NCBI RefSeq assembly: GCF_022427965.1
Contig: NZ_JAKTTI010000015.1
Location: forward strand, 1-64,000
Direction of reading: 5' to 3'
Length of the DNA: 64,000 nucleotides
Source of the DNA: Fredinandcohnia quinoae
GTDB taxonomy: Bacteria > Bacillota > Bacilli > Bacillales > Bacillaceae_L
The position numbers were made by a program, and so were the translations under genes. Of the stretch, positions 16,960 to 28,600 are shown in pieces; within the stretch, counting starts at the first letter, position 1, and the number at the start of each line of letters is the position of its first letter. The notes beneath the pieces are model-generated. The model did not search any database. It had not been told where the DNA came from and saw nothing but the letters and a program-made list of their open reading frames with translations.

Positions 16960-19900
16960 ATGTCACTTCAATTTATAATAGGACGTGCTGGTTCAGGCAA
17001 GACACATACATGCCTAGAAATTATCCGAGAAAAATTAAGAGAAGAACCAACAGGATCACCAATTATCTATTTAGTTCCAGATCAAATGACATTTCAGATG
17101 GAATATGATCTTATTAACACACCAGGAATTGGTGGAATGATGCGTGCTCAAGTATTCAGTTTTACTCGTTTAGCTTGGCGTGTATTACAGGAAACAGGAG
17201 GAATGAGTCGTTATCATGTAAATAATGTTGGGGTTAATATGATCCTACGAAAAATCATAGAAGCCCGAAAGCAAGACTTGAAGGTTTTTTCACGTGCTGC
17301 TGATAAAAATGGCTTCATTACTCAGATGGAAGAAATGGTAGCAGAGTTTAAAAGGTATTGTATTACACCTGAACAATTAGAGGAACAACGACACCAGTTA
17401 CAAAATGAACAGAATCAAGTTCTCACTGATAAACTCCATGATCTCAAATTACTATATGTTGACCTTGAAAAGCATTTATTTGAAAAGTATGTGGATTCTG
17501 AGGATTATTTGCGTTTGCTCGCGGAGAAAATTCCTCAATCAAATTATATAAAGGAAGCTGAAATACTTATTGATGGCTTTCATAGCTATACTCCACAGGA
17601 GCTTGAAGTACTTGGCCAATTAATGAAGGTTGGTAAAAAGGTAACCATTGCGTTAACAGTTGATAAGGCCTATGATGGATTACCTCCCCACGATTTAAGC
17701 TTATTTCGAATGACTGGGACAACTTATCAATCAATTTGTCAATTAGCTTCAGAGGATCAAATTAAGGTAGAAGAACCTATCTTCTTACGAGAACAAATGC
17801 GCTTTGTTCTTGAACCATCACTAACTCATTTGGAAGCATATTTTGATGAAAGACCTACAGTTTCTTACAGTGGAAAGGCTGCAATTACCCTCGCACAGGC
17901 TGTCAACCGAAGAGCTGAAATTGAAGGGATTGCTCGTGAAATCCAAAAATTAGTTCGTGAACAAAACTACCGATATCGAGAAATTGCTCTTTTAGTTCGT
18001 AATGCGGGTGAGTATCACGAAATCATCGAAACAATCTTTCAAGATTATCAGATCCCATTTTTTATTGATCAAAAGCGCTCGATGTTAAATCATCCCTTAA
18101 TTGAACTGATTCGTTCAAGTCTTGAGGTTATTACGGGGAATTGGCGTTATGAAGCTGTATTTCGTTGTGTAAAGACAGATCTTTTATATCCATTTGGAGA
18201 GGATATAACTAAACTGCGTGAGGATATGGACAAGCTTGAAAACTATGTGCTTGAATATGGAATTCAAGGATATAAATGGACAAGCGATAAACGTTGGAAG
18301 TACAAGCGTTTTCGTGGAATCGAAGAGGATGGTCTTACCCAAACAAATAAAGAACGTGACTATGAGGATATGTTGAACGATCTTCGTCAAATGATTGTCG
18401 AACCACTGCTTACATTACAAAAACGTCTTCAAAAGGCAAAGACTGGACGGAGTATGTGTGAAGCTCTGTTTCTGTATTTAGAAGAACTTGAAATTCCTGC
18501 AAAAATGGAAGAGCTTAAGCTTATTGCTGAAATGTCGGGCAGATTATCTGAAGCAAGAGAGAATGACCAAGTTTGGAATTCAGTTCTTGAGTTGCTTGAT
18601 CAATTCGTAGAAATTATGGCAGATGAAAAAGTAGAGCCCACATTATTTTGCAATATGCTGGAAACGGGTATAGAGAGTATGCGTTTTGCTCTTGTTCCAC
18701 CAGCCATCGACCAGGTCTTAATTGCAAGCCTGGAACGTTCAAGATTTTCAAATATTAAATGTACCTTTATTATTGGTGCAAATGATGGCGTTATTCCAGC
18801 AAGACCAAATGAAGAAGGGGTTTTTTCAGAAAAGGACAGGGAAATGCTTGGCGAATCTGGCATGAGATTAGCACCTGGTAGTCGAGTGACTTTACTAGAT
18901 GAGAATTTTTTAATCTACTGTGCCATTACGAGTCCATCTGATCAGCTTTTTATTAGCTACCCCCTTGCAAATGAAGAAGGAAAATCACTTCTTCCATCGA
19001 CGATTCTTAAGCGATTAAAAGAAATTTTTCCAAATATGAATGAAAAGTTCTATTTAAATGAACCATCAGAGCTAGCAGAAGAAAATCAGTTGGAATATAT
19101 CGTTAATCCCAATGTTTCTCTGTCATATTTAGCAACTCAATTACAAGCATGGAAAAAACAATATCCGATTAAAGACCTCTGGTGGGATGTGTACAATTAT
19201 TTTGTAAACATCGAAGATATGAAAGATGCAACTCAGCTTGTGCTTAATAGTTTATTTTATAAAAATAAACCGAATAAGCTCTCAAGAGAGATTACAAAAG
19301 CTTTGTATGGTGACCATATTCAAGGGAGTGTATCCAGGATGGAAGTCTTCCAAGGATGTGCTTTCTCACATTTTGCAAACTATGGTCTTCATTTACGCGA
19401 TCGAAAGGTTTTTCGCTTGGAATCACCGGATATTGGTGAGCTGTTCCATGCAGCATTAAAGGAAATATCGGATTCACTAAGAGAAAAGGGCCTCGATTGG
19501 CGAGATATCACAAAAGCGCAGTGTGACCAATTAGCTGCAGATGCTGTTGAAGCACTTGCACCGAAATTGCAAAATGAGATTTTACTAAGCTCAAACAGAT
19601 ACCATTACATTATGCAAAAGCTTCAAAAAATCATAAGTCGTGCATCGTCTATTTTAAGTGAGCATGCGAAAGCTAGTGGTTTTGCACCAATTGGGATGGA
19701 GCTAGGATTTGGAAAGAAAGGTCCATTACCACCGATTCAGTTCACGCTTGATAACGGAAGTACGATGGAGTTAGTTGGCCGAATTGACCGTGTTGATAAA
19801 GCGGAAAGCTCCAAAGGAGTATTATTAAGGGTTGTTGACTATAAATCAAGTCAGAAATCCCTTGATTTAGCAGAGGTATACTACGGACTTGCATTACAAA

Positions 19901-20454
19901 TGCTCACATATCTTGATGTGATTATTTCGTCTTCAAAAGAGTGGATTGGAACGACTGCAACACCAGCGGGTGTCGTCTATTTTCATGTGCATGATCCGTT
20001 GATTAATGCAAATAAGGCAATGCCCGAAGATAAAATTGAAGAAGAGATTTTTAAGAGATTTAAAATGAAAGGTCTTCTTTTAGGTGACGAGGAGACAGTC
20101 CGATTGATGGACCAAACATTGGATACAGGCTATTCACAAATTGTATCAGCAGCAATAAAAAAAGATGGCAGCTTTTACTCAACTTCACAAATTGCAAGCG
20201 AAGAAGATATTGGCCATCTCCGAAATCATGTTAGAGGTGTTTTTAAGAACACAGGTAATCGAATTACAAACGGTGAAATTGATATTGCTCCATATAAATT
20301 AAAAGATAAAACACCATGTACATTTTGTGCGTTTAAATCAGTCTGTCAATTTGATCAAAGTCTAGAGGATAATAATTACCGCGTCCTATCGGCAGAAAAA
20401 AACGATGTCGTTTTAGATAAAATCAGAAATGGAGGTGCAGGCATTCATGAGTAA
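16960..20454 (+). CDS. addB: ATP-dependent helicase/nuclease subunit B (AddB)
   Basis: The protein has 1164 aa, the usual AddB length. AddB with AddA resects double-strand ends and recognises Chi. The N-terminal Walker A GRAGSGKT is intact. The C-terminal nuclease domain has VVDYKSS (catalytic D and K) and is framed by the iron-sulfur cysteines: one in FQGCAF and the C-terminal CTFCAFKSVC cluster. GGAGGT precedes ATG 16960; the longer TTG frame is rejected. The gene overlaps addA by eight bases, so the two are coupled. Confidence 0.97.
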   Translation: MSLQFIIGRAGSGKTHTCLEIIREKLREEPTGSPIIYLVPDQMTFQMEYDLINTPGIGGMMRAQVFSFTRLAWRVLQETGGMSRYHVNNVGVNMILRKIIEARKQDLKVFSRAADKNGFITQMEEMVAEFKRYCITPEQLEEQRHQLQNEQNQVLTDKLHDLKLLYVDLEKHLFEKYVDSEDYLRLLAEKIPQSNYIKEAEILIDGFHSYTPQELEVLGQLMKVGKKVTIALTVDKAYDGLPPHDLSLFRMTGTTYQSICQLASEDQIKVEEPIFLREQMRFVLEPSLTHLEAYFDERPTVSYSGKAAITLAQAVNRRAEIEGIAREIQKLVREQNYRYREIALLVRNAGEYHEIIETIFQDYQIPFFIDQKRSMLNHPLIELIRSSLEVITGNWRYEAVFRCVKTDLLYPFGEDITKLREDMDKLENYVLEYGIQGYKWTSDKRWKYKRFRGIEEDGLTQTNKERDYEDMLNDLRQMIVEPLLTLQKRLQKAKTGRSMCEALFLYLEELEIPAKMEELKLIAEMSGRLSEARENDQVWNSVLELLDQFVEIMADEKVEPTLFCNMLETGIESMRFALVPPAIDQVLIASLERSRFSNIKCTFIIGANDGVIPARPNEEGVFSEKDREMLGESGMRLAPGSRVTLLDENFLIYCAITSPSDQLFISYPLANEEGKSLLPSTILKRLKEIFPNMNEKFYLNEPSELAEENQLEYIVNPNVSLSYLATQLQAWKKQYPIKDLWWDVYNYFVNIEDMKDATQLVLNSLFYKNKPNKLSREITKALYGDHIQGSVSRMEVFQGCAFSHFANYGLHLRDRKVFRLESPDIGELFHAALKEISDSLREKGLDWRDITKAQCDQLAADAVEALAPKLQNEILLSSNRYHYIMQKLQKIISRASSILSEHAKASGFAPIGMELGFGKKGPLPPIQFTLDNGSTMELVGRIDRVDKAESSKGVLLRVVDYKSSQKSLDLAEVYYGLALQMLTYLDVIISSSKEWIGTTATPAGVVYFHVHDPLINANKAMPEDKIEEEIFKRFKMKGLLLGDEETVRLMDQTLDTGYSQIVSAAIKKDGSFYSTSQIASEEDIGHLRNHVRGVFKNTGNRITNGEIDIAPYKLKDKTPCTFCAFKSVCQFDQSLEDNNYRVLSAEKNDVVLDKIRNGGAGIHE

Positions 20455-23400
20455 TATCGTCGAAAAACCAGAAGGTAGTCAATGGACTGATGATCAATGG
20501 AGAGCGATTGTTTCTTGTGGCCAGGATATTCTTGTTGCAGCAGCTGCTGGGTCAGGTAAAACGGCAGTATTAGTTGAACGGATCATAAAAAAAATCCTTT
20601 CTAAAGAGATTACAGTTGATGTCGATCGCTTATTAGTTGTGACATTTACGAATGCATCTGCAGCTGAAATGCGAAACCGAGTTGGTGAAGCACTTGAGAA
20701 GGCATTAAAGGAGGAGCCTGGTTCTCTTCATTTAAGAAGGCAATTAAGCTTACTTAACCGTGCCTCCATTTCTACGATTCACTCATTTTGCTTAGAGGTT
20801 ATTCGTAAATTTTATTATTTGATAGATATCGATCCAGGATTTCGGATTGCGGATTCCACTGAAGCTGAGCTTCTTCGTGACGAGGTGATGGAGGAATTAT
20901 TCGAGGAGCATTATAGTAATCCTGATAACATTCAGTTCTTTGATCTCGTTGACCGGTTCACGAATGATCGAACAGATACTGAATTACAAAATATGATCCG
21001 AAAATTATATGAATTTTCACGGGCACATCCATCACCAAATGAGTGGCTACGTCAAATTGCGGCCGAGTATGAAGTGGATGAACGATCATTAGAGGATACC
21101 CCATACATTCCATATTTATTAGCAGATATTTCTCTTCAACTTGAGGGGGTGAAGGCGAATCTTTTACAAGGGCTTGATCTGACAAGGGAGCCTGGTGGTC
21201 CAGCACCGCGTGCCGAAACAATAGAAACGGATCTAGAACAAATTTACCGCCTTTTACATGCAAAAGATGAATCCTGGACGGCATTATATGAAGCAATGCA
21301 AAACGTTACGTTTAAAACGGCAAAGTCTTGTAAAGGTGATGAATACGATGAAATCCTTTTAAAGCAAGTGACAAAGCTTAGGGATGACGCAAAAAAGCAA
21401 GTACAAAAGCTGAAGGAGGATTTATTTAGCCGAAAGCCTGAAAGCTATCTGCAGGATATTATAGAAATGCAGTCTTCGATCGGTATGCTAATCCAGCTTG
21501 TCATTGAGTTCGGTGAGCAATTCCAGAAGGTAAAGGAAGAAAAGGGACTTGTTGATTTTTCTGACTTAGAACATTATTGTTTGAATATTTTACGAAAAGG
21601 TCATTCGGATACTGGGAAGCTCATACCCTCTGAAGCAGCGCTTGAATACCGCGTTCAATTTGAAGAGGTACTTGTTGATGAATACCAGGATACGAATATG
21701 GTCCAGGAATCGATTTTACAGCTCGTAACGAAAGAAGGAGAAGTAACAGGGAATCTATTTATGGTAGGAGATGTCAAGCAGTCGATTTACCGTTTCAGAC
21801 TCGCTGAACCACTTCTTTTCTTAAGTAAGTATAAGCGATTTACCCAAGCTGGAGAGGGAACTGGAATTCGAATTGATCTTTCAAAAAACTTCCGAAGTCG
21901 TGCAGAAATTTTAGATGGAACTAATTATCTGTTTAAACAATTGATGGGTGAAACAGTTGGTGAAATTATCTATGATGAAGATGCAGAATTGAAGCTTGGT
22001 GCTTCATATCCAGTAAGTGAAAAAATGGCGGCAGAGCTCCTTTTAATTGATAAAAATGGGCAAGAAGAAGAGACAGTTACTTATGAGAATGAAGACGAGG
22101 GTGAAGAACAGGTAGTCTTATTCGATAAGGCTGATTTAGAAACAGCACAGCTTGAAGCAAGGGCAATGGCGAAGGAAATTAAAGAAATGATTTCGAGTCA
22201 GTTCCAAATATACGACCGTAAACAGGATCGAATGAGAAGCATGACCTATCGTGATGTAGTTATTTTAATGCGTTCCATGCCATGGGCATCGCAAATCATG
22301 GAGGAATTTAAACAACAGGGAATCCCGATTTATGCGGACCTATCAACAGGGTATTTTGAAGCAACGGAAGTATCGATTATGATGTCCTTATTAAAAGTAA
22401 TTGATAATCCGTATCAGGATATCCCACTAGCTTCTGTATTGCGTTCGCCAATTGTAGGACTCGATGCGGAAGAGCTTGCAATCATTCGAACATATGATAA
22501 AAACAGTCCATACTATGAGGCACTTAAAATGTTCATTAAGGATAGTCCTCATGATGATAAAACCTATCAAAAGTTAAAACAGTTTCATAACAATCTTGAG
22601 ATTTGGCGAACAAAAGCAAGAAATGGTGCGCTATCTGAATTAATTTGGCAATTATATCGGGACACGTATTTTTATGATTTTGTTGGCGGAATGCCTGGTG
22701 GCAAACAGCGCCAAGCGAACCTAAGGGCTTTATATGACAGAGCTCGTCAATATGAAGCTACTTCATTTAGAGGCTTGTTCCGATTCTTGCGATTTATTGA
22801 GCGAATGCAAGATCGTGGTGATGACCTAGGAACTGCTAGAGCACTGGGTGAACAAGAAGATGTTGTTCGCTTAATGACAATTCATAAAAGTAAAGGACTC
22901 GAATTCCCAGTTGTATTTGTTGCAGGACTTTCAAAGCAATTCAATATGATGGACCTGAATAAAAAATATTTATTAGATAAAGAACTTGGCTTCGGCTCCA
23001 AGTATGTGAATCCGAAGCTTCGAATTAGCTATCCAACTTTACCGATGCAAGCAATTAAAAAGAAAATGCATCTTGAGTTAATAGCTGAAGAAATGCGTGT
23101 GCTTTATGTTGCTCTAACAAGGGCGAAAGAAAAACTTTATCTCGTTGGTACAGTAAAGGATTTGGAAAAGCAGCTTGTAAAATGGCAAGCAACATTAGCG
23201 AATAAGGAATGGCTGATTGCTGATCATACAAGGGCTGGTGCAAAAAACTACCTAGATTGGATTGGACCAGCACTTGTTCGACATCGTGATTGTCAAGCTT
23301 TACGAGGGGAAGAATCCACGAAGCAATTACCTGATGATCTCGTTAATCATCCAGCTAAATGGGAGATTCGTTCAATTGCTTCGACTACGTTACATGATGT

Positions 23401-24211
23401 TGATACTGAGGTGCAAATGAGGGATGAACAAATCGAGCAAGCAATAATAGAGGGAGAACCTGTGCCGGTTGAAACAAGCCATTATTCTCAAATTAAGAAC
23501 CAGCTTACTTGGTCATATTCTTATCTATCAGCTTCGAACAAGCGCTCAAAGCAATCGGTATCTGAGATTAAGAGACAACGTGATCAAATTGACGAGAATA
23601 GTGATACGGCATTTATACCAAAATTCCGTTCATCGATTGCAGACCGACCACGCTTTATGCAGCAAAAATCACTTACAGCTGCTGAACGAGGTACAGCGAT
23701 GCATATGGTCATGCAGCATGTTAATTTTAAAGATGCAATTCATGAGGATACAATTCATGAGCAGATTGCAAAGATGGTTAATCAAGAGTTACTGACACCT
23801 GAACAGGCAGGAGTAATCGATATCGAAAGTGTAATTGGATTTTTCAATACGAGCATTGCTCAAAGAATGATGAGAGCTGAAGAGGTTTGCCGCGAGGTTC
23901 CATTTAGTGTGGCTTTACCTGCAAGTGTTGCATATGCAGATTGGACGGATTTACAAGAGGAGAATGTATTAATCCAAGGTGTCATCGATTGTATTTTCGA
24001 GGATGAAGAGGGAATTGTTCTGATTGATTACAAAACAGATACGATAACAGGGAGATTTAAAGGTGGTTTTGAAGAAGCGAAGCCTGTCTTGGAAGATCGT
24101 TATCGAGTCCAACTCGAGCTTTACAGTCAAGCAATCGAACATATATGGAAAAAGCCACTAAAAGAAAGATATTTATACTTTTTTGATGGTGGATATTTGC
24201 TAGAGGTATAA
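20447..24211 (+). CDS. addA: ATP-dependent helicase/nuclease subunit A (AddA)
   Basis: The 1254-aa UvrD-type helicase with a C-terminal nuclease is the partner of AddB in double-strand-break resection. Visible motifs are Walker A AAAGSGKTAVL, Walker B VDEYQDTN, GDVKQSIYRFR, TIHKSKGLEFPVVF and LYVALTRAKEKL. The nuclease signature LIDYKTDT lies near the C-terminus. GGAGGTG stands nine bases upstream of ATG 20447, inside the addB end. Gene order addB-addA-sbcD-sbcC matches B. subtilis. Confidence 0.97.
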   Translation: MSNIVEKPEGSQWTDDQWRAIVSCGQDILVAAAAGSGKTAVLVERIIKKILSKEITVDVDRLLVVTFTNASAAEMRNRVGEALEKALKEEPGSLHLRRQLSLLNRASISTIHSFCLEVIRKFYYLIDIDPGFRIADSTEAELLRDEVMEELFEEHYSNPDNIQFFDLVDRFTNDRTDTELQNMIRKLYEFSRAHPSPNEWLRQIAAEYEVDERSLEDTPYIPYLLADISLQLEGVKANLLQGLDLTREPGGPAPRAETIETDLEQIYRLLHAKDESWTALYEAMQNVTFKTAKSCKGDEYDEILLKQVTKLRDDAKKQVQKLKEDLFSRKPESYLQDIIEMQSSIGMLIQLVIEFGEQFQKVKEEKGLVDFSDLEHYCLNILRKGHSDTGKLIPSEAALEYRVQFEEVLVDEYQDTNMVQESILQLVTKEGEVTGNLFMVGDVKQSIYRFRLAEPLLFLSKYKRFTQAGEGTGIRIDLSKNFRSRAEILDGTNYLFKQLMGETVGEIIYDEDAELKLGASYPVSEKMAAELLLIDKNGQEEETVTYENEDEGEEQVVLFDKADLETAQLEARAMAKEIKEMISSQFQIYDRKQDRMRSMTYRDVVILMRSMPWASQIMEEFKQQGIPIYADLSTGYFEATEVSIMMSLLKVIDNPYQDIPLASVLRSPIVGLDAEELAIIRTYDKNSPYYEALKMFIKDSPHDDKTYQKLKQFHNNLEIWRTKARNGALSELIWQLYRDTYFYDFVGGMPGGKQRQANLRALYDRARQYEATSFRGLFRFLRFIERMQDRGDDLGTARALGEQEDVVRLMTIHKSKGLEFPVVFVAGLSKQFNMMDLNKKYLLDKELGFGSKYVNPKLRISYPTLPMQAIKKKMHLELIAEEMRVLYVALTRAKEKLYLVGTVKDLEKQLVKWQATLANKEWLIADHTRAGAKNYLDWIGPALVRHRDCQALRGEESTKQLPDDLVNHPAKWEIRSIASTTLHDVDTEVQMRDEQIEQAIIEGEPVPVETSHYSQIKNQLTWSYSYLSASNKRSKQSVSEIKRQRDQIDENSDTAFIPKFRSSIADRPRFMQQKSLTAAERGTAMHMVMQHVNFKDAIHEDTIHEQIAKMVNQELLTPEQAGVIDIESVIGFFNTSIAQRMMRAEEVCREVPFSVALPASVAYADWTDLQEENVLIQGVIDCIFEDEEGIVLIDYKTDTITGRFKGGFEEAKPVLEDRYRVQLELYSQAIEHIWKKPLKERYLYFFDGGYLLEV

Positions 24212-24220
24212 TGAGAAGAA

Positions 24221-24256
24221 AGGATTCCGTTGTAAGTGGCGGAATCCTGTTTTTTC
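24221..24256 (+). terminator. addBA terminator
   Basis: GGATTCCG / CGGAATCC stem followed by TGTTTTTT. Confidence 0.85.
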
Positions 24257-24270
24257 AGTCGGGAAACTTG

Positions 24271-24310
24271 AAGGCTAACATTGAATGTAGATTACTAACG
24301 CCGAATTAAG
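24271..24310. repeat. Two diverged copies of the 20-bp repeat seen at 1-239
   Basis: AAGGCTAACATTGAATGTAG (24271-24290) and ATTACTAACGCCGAATTAAG (24291-24310) align in exact 20-bp register with the array at the left edge. The second copy keeps CTAACGCCGAATTA intact. The rest of 24311-24479 is AT-rich intergenic sequence without other recognisable structure. Confidence 0.75.
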
Positions 24311-24479
24311 ATTCCCTAATGAATAAATATCGCAGGTATCAAATAATCTTTCATTGGCTTTCACCTTATAATCTTGCCATTTCTGAATAAATTTCCATTC
24401 CCCCTAACCTAATTTCGAACAAACACCTATGATAAAATAAACATATACTAGAACAAGCAAAGGACGGTGCTTTTAACTT

Positions 24480-25664
24480 ATGAGAATCCTACACACAGCA
24501 GATTGGCATTTAGGTAGATCATTAGAAGGTCGTAGTAGATTACAAGAGCAGGAACAATTTTTGGACGAGCTTGTAAAGATTGTTGAAGAGGAAAAAATTG
24601 ATGTTGTCTTAATGGCGGGTGATGCGTTTGATACTGTCAATCCACCTGCGGCGGCCGAGCAGTTATTTTACGAGAGCTTATCTCGATTATCAAATGGAGG
24701 GAAGCGTCCGGTATCAGTCATTGCCGGAAATCATGATAATCCCGATCGGTTGTCTGCAGCATCGCCCCTTGCACACCAACAACATATCCAATTACTTGGC
24801 TTACCGACAATGGAAGTTCAAACCATTTATGTACCAACCACAAATGAAACTTTAAAACTAGCAGCATTACCATACCCATCTGAATCTCGTCTTGCAGAAG
24901 TTCTATCAGAATCTCATGAAGAGCTGCTTTTACGTGATAAGTATGACAAGCGAATTCAAGGAATGTTCCAAGAAATGAGTAGGGCCTTCACCTCTGAAAC
25001 AATAAATATTGCGATGAGCCATATTTATGTTACGGGAGGAAGTTCTTCAGATTCTGAACGACCAATTGAAGTAGGGGGGGCGTATACAGTTGCGGCTACA
25101 AGTCTACCAGAAGCAGCGCAATATGTTGCGTTGGGCCATTTGCACCGACCACAAATGATTCCCAGGGCGAATACTTTGGCAAGATATTCTGGCTCACCGC
25201 TTGCCTATAGTTTTTCTGAGGCTGGCTATGCCAAATCTGTGACAATTTTAGAAGCCAAACCATCACAACCCATTGACATGTCGGAAGTGTTTTTATCTAG
25301 TGGAAAGCCACTGGTTCGCTGGAAAGCAACAGAAGGACTTCCACAAGTATATGCTTGGCTTGATGAAGGCAAAGACATAAATGCATGGATTGATCTTGAG
25401 GTTCATGTCACAAATGCCATTTCAATTGAAGAGATTCATAGATTGCGAAAGCTTCATAGTGGGTTTATTCATATCCGTCCGGTTTTTGAAGAAATTGAAA
25501 GAGAAAAAGCAACGCAAGAAACAGTTGCAAATCTACCGATTGAAGAGCTATTCTCGCGTTTTTATGTACGTCAAACTGGTGGGGCTAAACCAGAACAGGA
25601 GCTAACAAAATTATTTCTAGAGTTAATCACTGATGAGACAGAAGAAGAAGGTGAAGAAGCATGA
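24480..25664 (+). CDS. sbcD: Exonuclease SbcD, Mre11-type
   Basis: The 394-aa metallophosphoesterase has all phosphodiesterase motifs: DWHLGR, GDAFD, AGNHDNPDR and GHLHRPQ. SbcD is the nuclease subunit that with SbcC opens hairpins and removes protein-blocked DNA ends. The ribosome site is weak (AAAGGACGG about 13 bases from the ATG), but the N-terminus MRILHTADWHLG fixes the start. Its stop overlaps the sbcC start (ATGA). Confidence 0.95.
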   Translation: MRILHTADWHLGRSLEGRSRLQEQEQFLDELVKIVEEEKIDVVLMAGDAFDTVNPPAAAEQLFYESLSRLSNGGKRPVSVIAGNHDNPDRLSAASPLAHQQHIQLLGLPTMEVQTIYVPTTNETLKLAALPYPSESRLAEVLSESHEELLLRDKYDKRIQGMFQEMSRAFTSETINIAMSHIYVTGGSSSDSERPIEVGGAYTVAATSLPEAAQYVALGHLHRPQMIPRANTLARYSGSPLAYSFSEAGYAKSVTILEAKPSQPIDMSEVFLSSGKPLVRWKATEGLPQVYAWLDEGKDINAWIDLEVHVTNAISIEEIHRLRKLHSGFIHIRPVFEEIEREKATQETVANLPIEELFSRFYVRQTGGAKPEQELTKLFLELITDETEEEGEEA

Positions 25665-28600
25665 AACCAATTTCTTTAACAGTTGCGGGACTGCACAGCT
25701 TTCGAGAAAAACAAGTAATTGATTTTAGTTCACTTTGTGAAGGAGGTGTATTTGGGATATTTGGTCCTACCGGAAGCGGTAAATCCTCGATTTTGGATGC
25801 GATGACACTAGCTCTTTATGGGAAAGTGGAGCGCGCATCTAATAACACATTGGGAATCTTGAACCATGCGGAAGAACAGCTCCATGTATCCCTCACTTTT
25901 GAACTTCAAAATGCAAATGGTGCGAAACGATATATGATTGAAAGAAGCTTTAAACGTGCTGATGAACTAAGGGTAAAATCCTCGGTCAGCCGTTTAATCG
26001 AAGTTAATGAAGAATCTGTCGTGTTGGCTGATAAAATTGGTGAGGTTAATCAGCAAATACAAGAATTACTTGGCTTAACGATTGATGATTTTACAAGGGC
26101 GGTAGTGCTGCCACAAGGGAAATTTGCGGAATTTTTATCATTAAAGGGCGTTGACAGAAGGCAAATGCTGCAACGACTTTTTAACCTTGAACAATATGGG
26201 GACAAGCTTAATAAAAAGCTGAAGAATAAACTATCCACAGCAAAATCAGAATTAAATGAGGTTGTTGCAGAACAGACAGGACTTGGTGATGCCTCAACAG
26301 AAGCAATTAAACAAGCTGAAACAGAGCTTAGTGAAGTTGAAATTCTCTTAAATAAGCGCCAAACTGAGTTAAAAAAGGTTGAGGAGCAATTTGAACAAAG
26401 TAAAAAGATTTGGGATTGGCAACAACAGAAATTAACACTTGCTACAAAATTAAATGAGGTTGAACGAGAAAAGGATCATATTCAGCAATTAGAGTCAAAA
26501 GTGAAGCTTGCTGACACTGCAGATAAAGTTTTTCCATATTTAGAAGAATTTGAGGCATCAAACATTGCTGTAATGGAATGGACGAATAGGCATAAAGAAG
26601 TTCATAGTCAACTAGAGATCAATAAGCTAAAACTGGAAAAAAGTCTAGAAAACTATAATCAAGCAAGATTGGAAAAAACGAAACAACTCCCAATTTTACT
26701 TACAAAAAAGCAAAAGCTTATCGAAGCTAAAGTAATTCAAGAAAAGGCTGTTGTGCTAGAAAATGAACTTAGAGTATTACACGGTAAGCTCAATGCGCTA
26801 AAAAAACAAACAAATGAAAAGCAACAACTAATTACGAATCTGTCAGATGTGATTACAAGAGGATTGGAAAAACAAAAAATGCTTAAGGAAGAACAATCAA
26901 AGCTTACCGTTTCTGCAAGTGAGCGGGATGTAATCCGTAAAGCATATGAGCAAAAGCAACTTATTTTACACAATAATGAGACATTAAGAGGGTTGTTAGA
27001 AGAGAAAAATAAAAAACAAAAACAACTAGCAGAAGCTGAAAAGATGTTTGCCACAAAAAATGAACTTCTCTCGAAGCAGAAGAAGCTAATGGAGTCTTTA
27101 TTTTCAAAAACAGATGCTACTTACCATGCTATTTGCGAGATAGAAGTAGATTCTGAAAAGGTGATCTTACGGGCTGAGAATGAACAAGCAAAACAAAAAC
27201 AGCAGTTAGAGGAGATGAGAACAAAAAATCTGGCGATACAGCTAGCGAGTCAGCTTAAAGAGGGTGCTGCATGTCCAGTTTGTGGCTCAACCGAACATCC
27301 GAACCCATTAGTTATGCATGATGATCAAGTAAATGTTCTTCAAAAAGAGATCGAACACCTTACGGATGGTATCAGACAAGCACAAGAGGTCAAACAACAA
27401 ATAACGACCTTAAAGCTACAGCTTGAACAAATTTCTCACGGGCTTGTTCAAGAATACCCAGGTCATTTAGAGGTTCAAATTAAAGAAAATCCTCCAGTAA
27501 AAGAAATAGATGTTTTTCCATCAATATATTCTAAATTAGATCATTTGCAGATTGAAATAAAATCATTCAATCAAGATTATCTTCAGCTAAAAGAAACAGG
27601 AAGAAAGGCAATACAGGAGGTTCGAGCTCTTACCCAAAGTATTGCCCAAATAGAAAGCACGAAAGAAAATCTACAAATGAATCATATGGAAATCCAAGAA
27701 AAAGTTACTTCACTATCTAAAAGGGTAGAGAACCAAAAAGCTGAGTGGAATCAAATTTTTACTAATATGCAATTTGATTCAATTGAAACAAAAATGGCGG
27801 AAATTTCTACAAAGGACAAGAATGTTCAGGAACTAACTGCTCAACTTGATCATATTGCTAAGATATTAGAACAAAGAGAACAAGAAAGTGGCAAACATCA
27901 AGAAGATTTCAATCAATTTGAACGTAATGTCATCGAACTTACTTCTGCTTTACAAAATAAGGACGAAGCATTACATGAGCATCGCGAAAAGCTTTCACAA
28001 GAAATTGGCGAAAACGATATTAACCAATTACTGTCCGAAACAGAACAACTGCTAAAGAATGTCGAGGAAAAGGAAGCTTCAACCTATGAAATATGGCTGC
28101 ATACACAGCAAATCTGTCAGCAGCTTGAGAATGAAACACATGCAGCTGCACAATCATTAACCGAAAGTAAAAGTCGCTTAGAAAAGTCAACTGCAAAATG
28201 GAATGAGGTAAAATCAGAAACCAATTTCTTATCAATTGAAGATGTGAAAAGTGCTATACTTTCGAAAAATGATCAGGAAATAATGAAGCGTACAATTGAA
28301 GAGTATTCAGATAAAGTAAAACAGTTGTTTGCAGAATTAACGAACCTAAATGAGCTATTAAATGGGAAGGAAATATCTTTTGAAAAATGGCAAGACATCC
28401 AAAAAATTCGTGAAGAAATAAAAGAAATGGTTAATGAAGCTGTTGAGGCGAAAGGTGCTGCATTAAAAGCACTTCAGGTGCTCCAAGAAAAACATGTGCG
28501 TTTTAATGAGCTTGAGGGTAGACGTACTGAATTAGACGCGCTGGTTGAGCAATATCATCAGCTACAAGCTGTTTTCAAAGGGAATAGCTTTGTTGAATAC

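Noticed and set aside
23469-23795. 108-aa plus-strand ORF inside addA
   Set aside because: It lies in another frame of a well-conserved gene, has no ribosome site and no recognisable domain.
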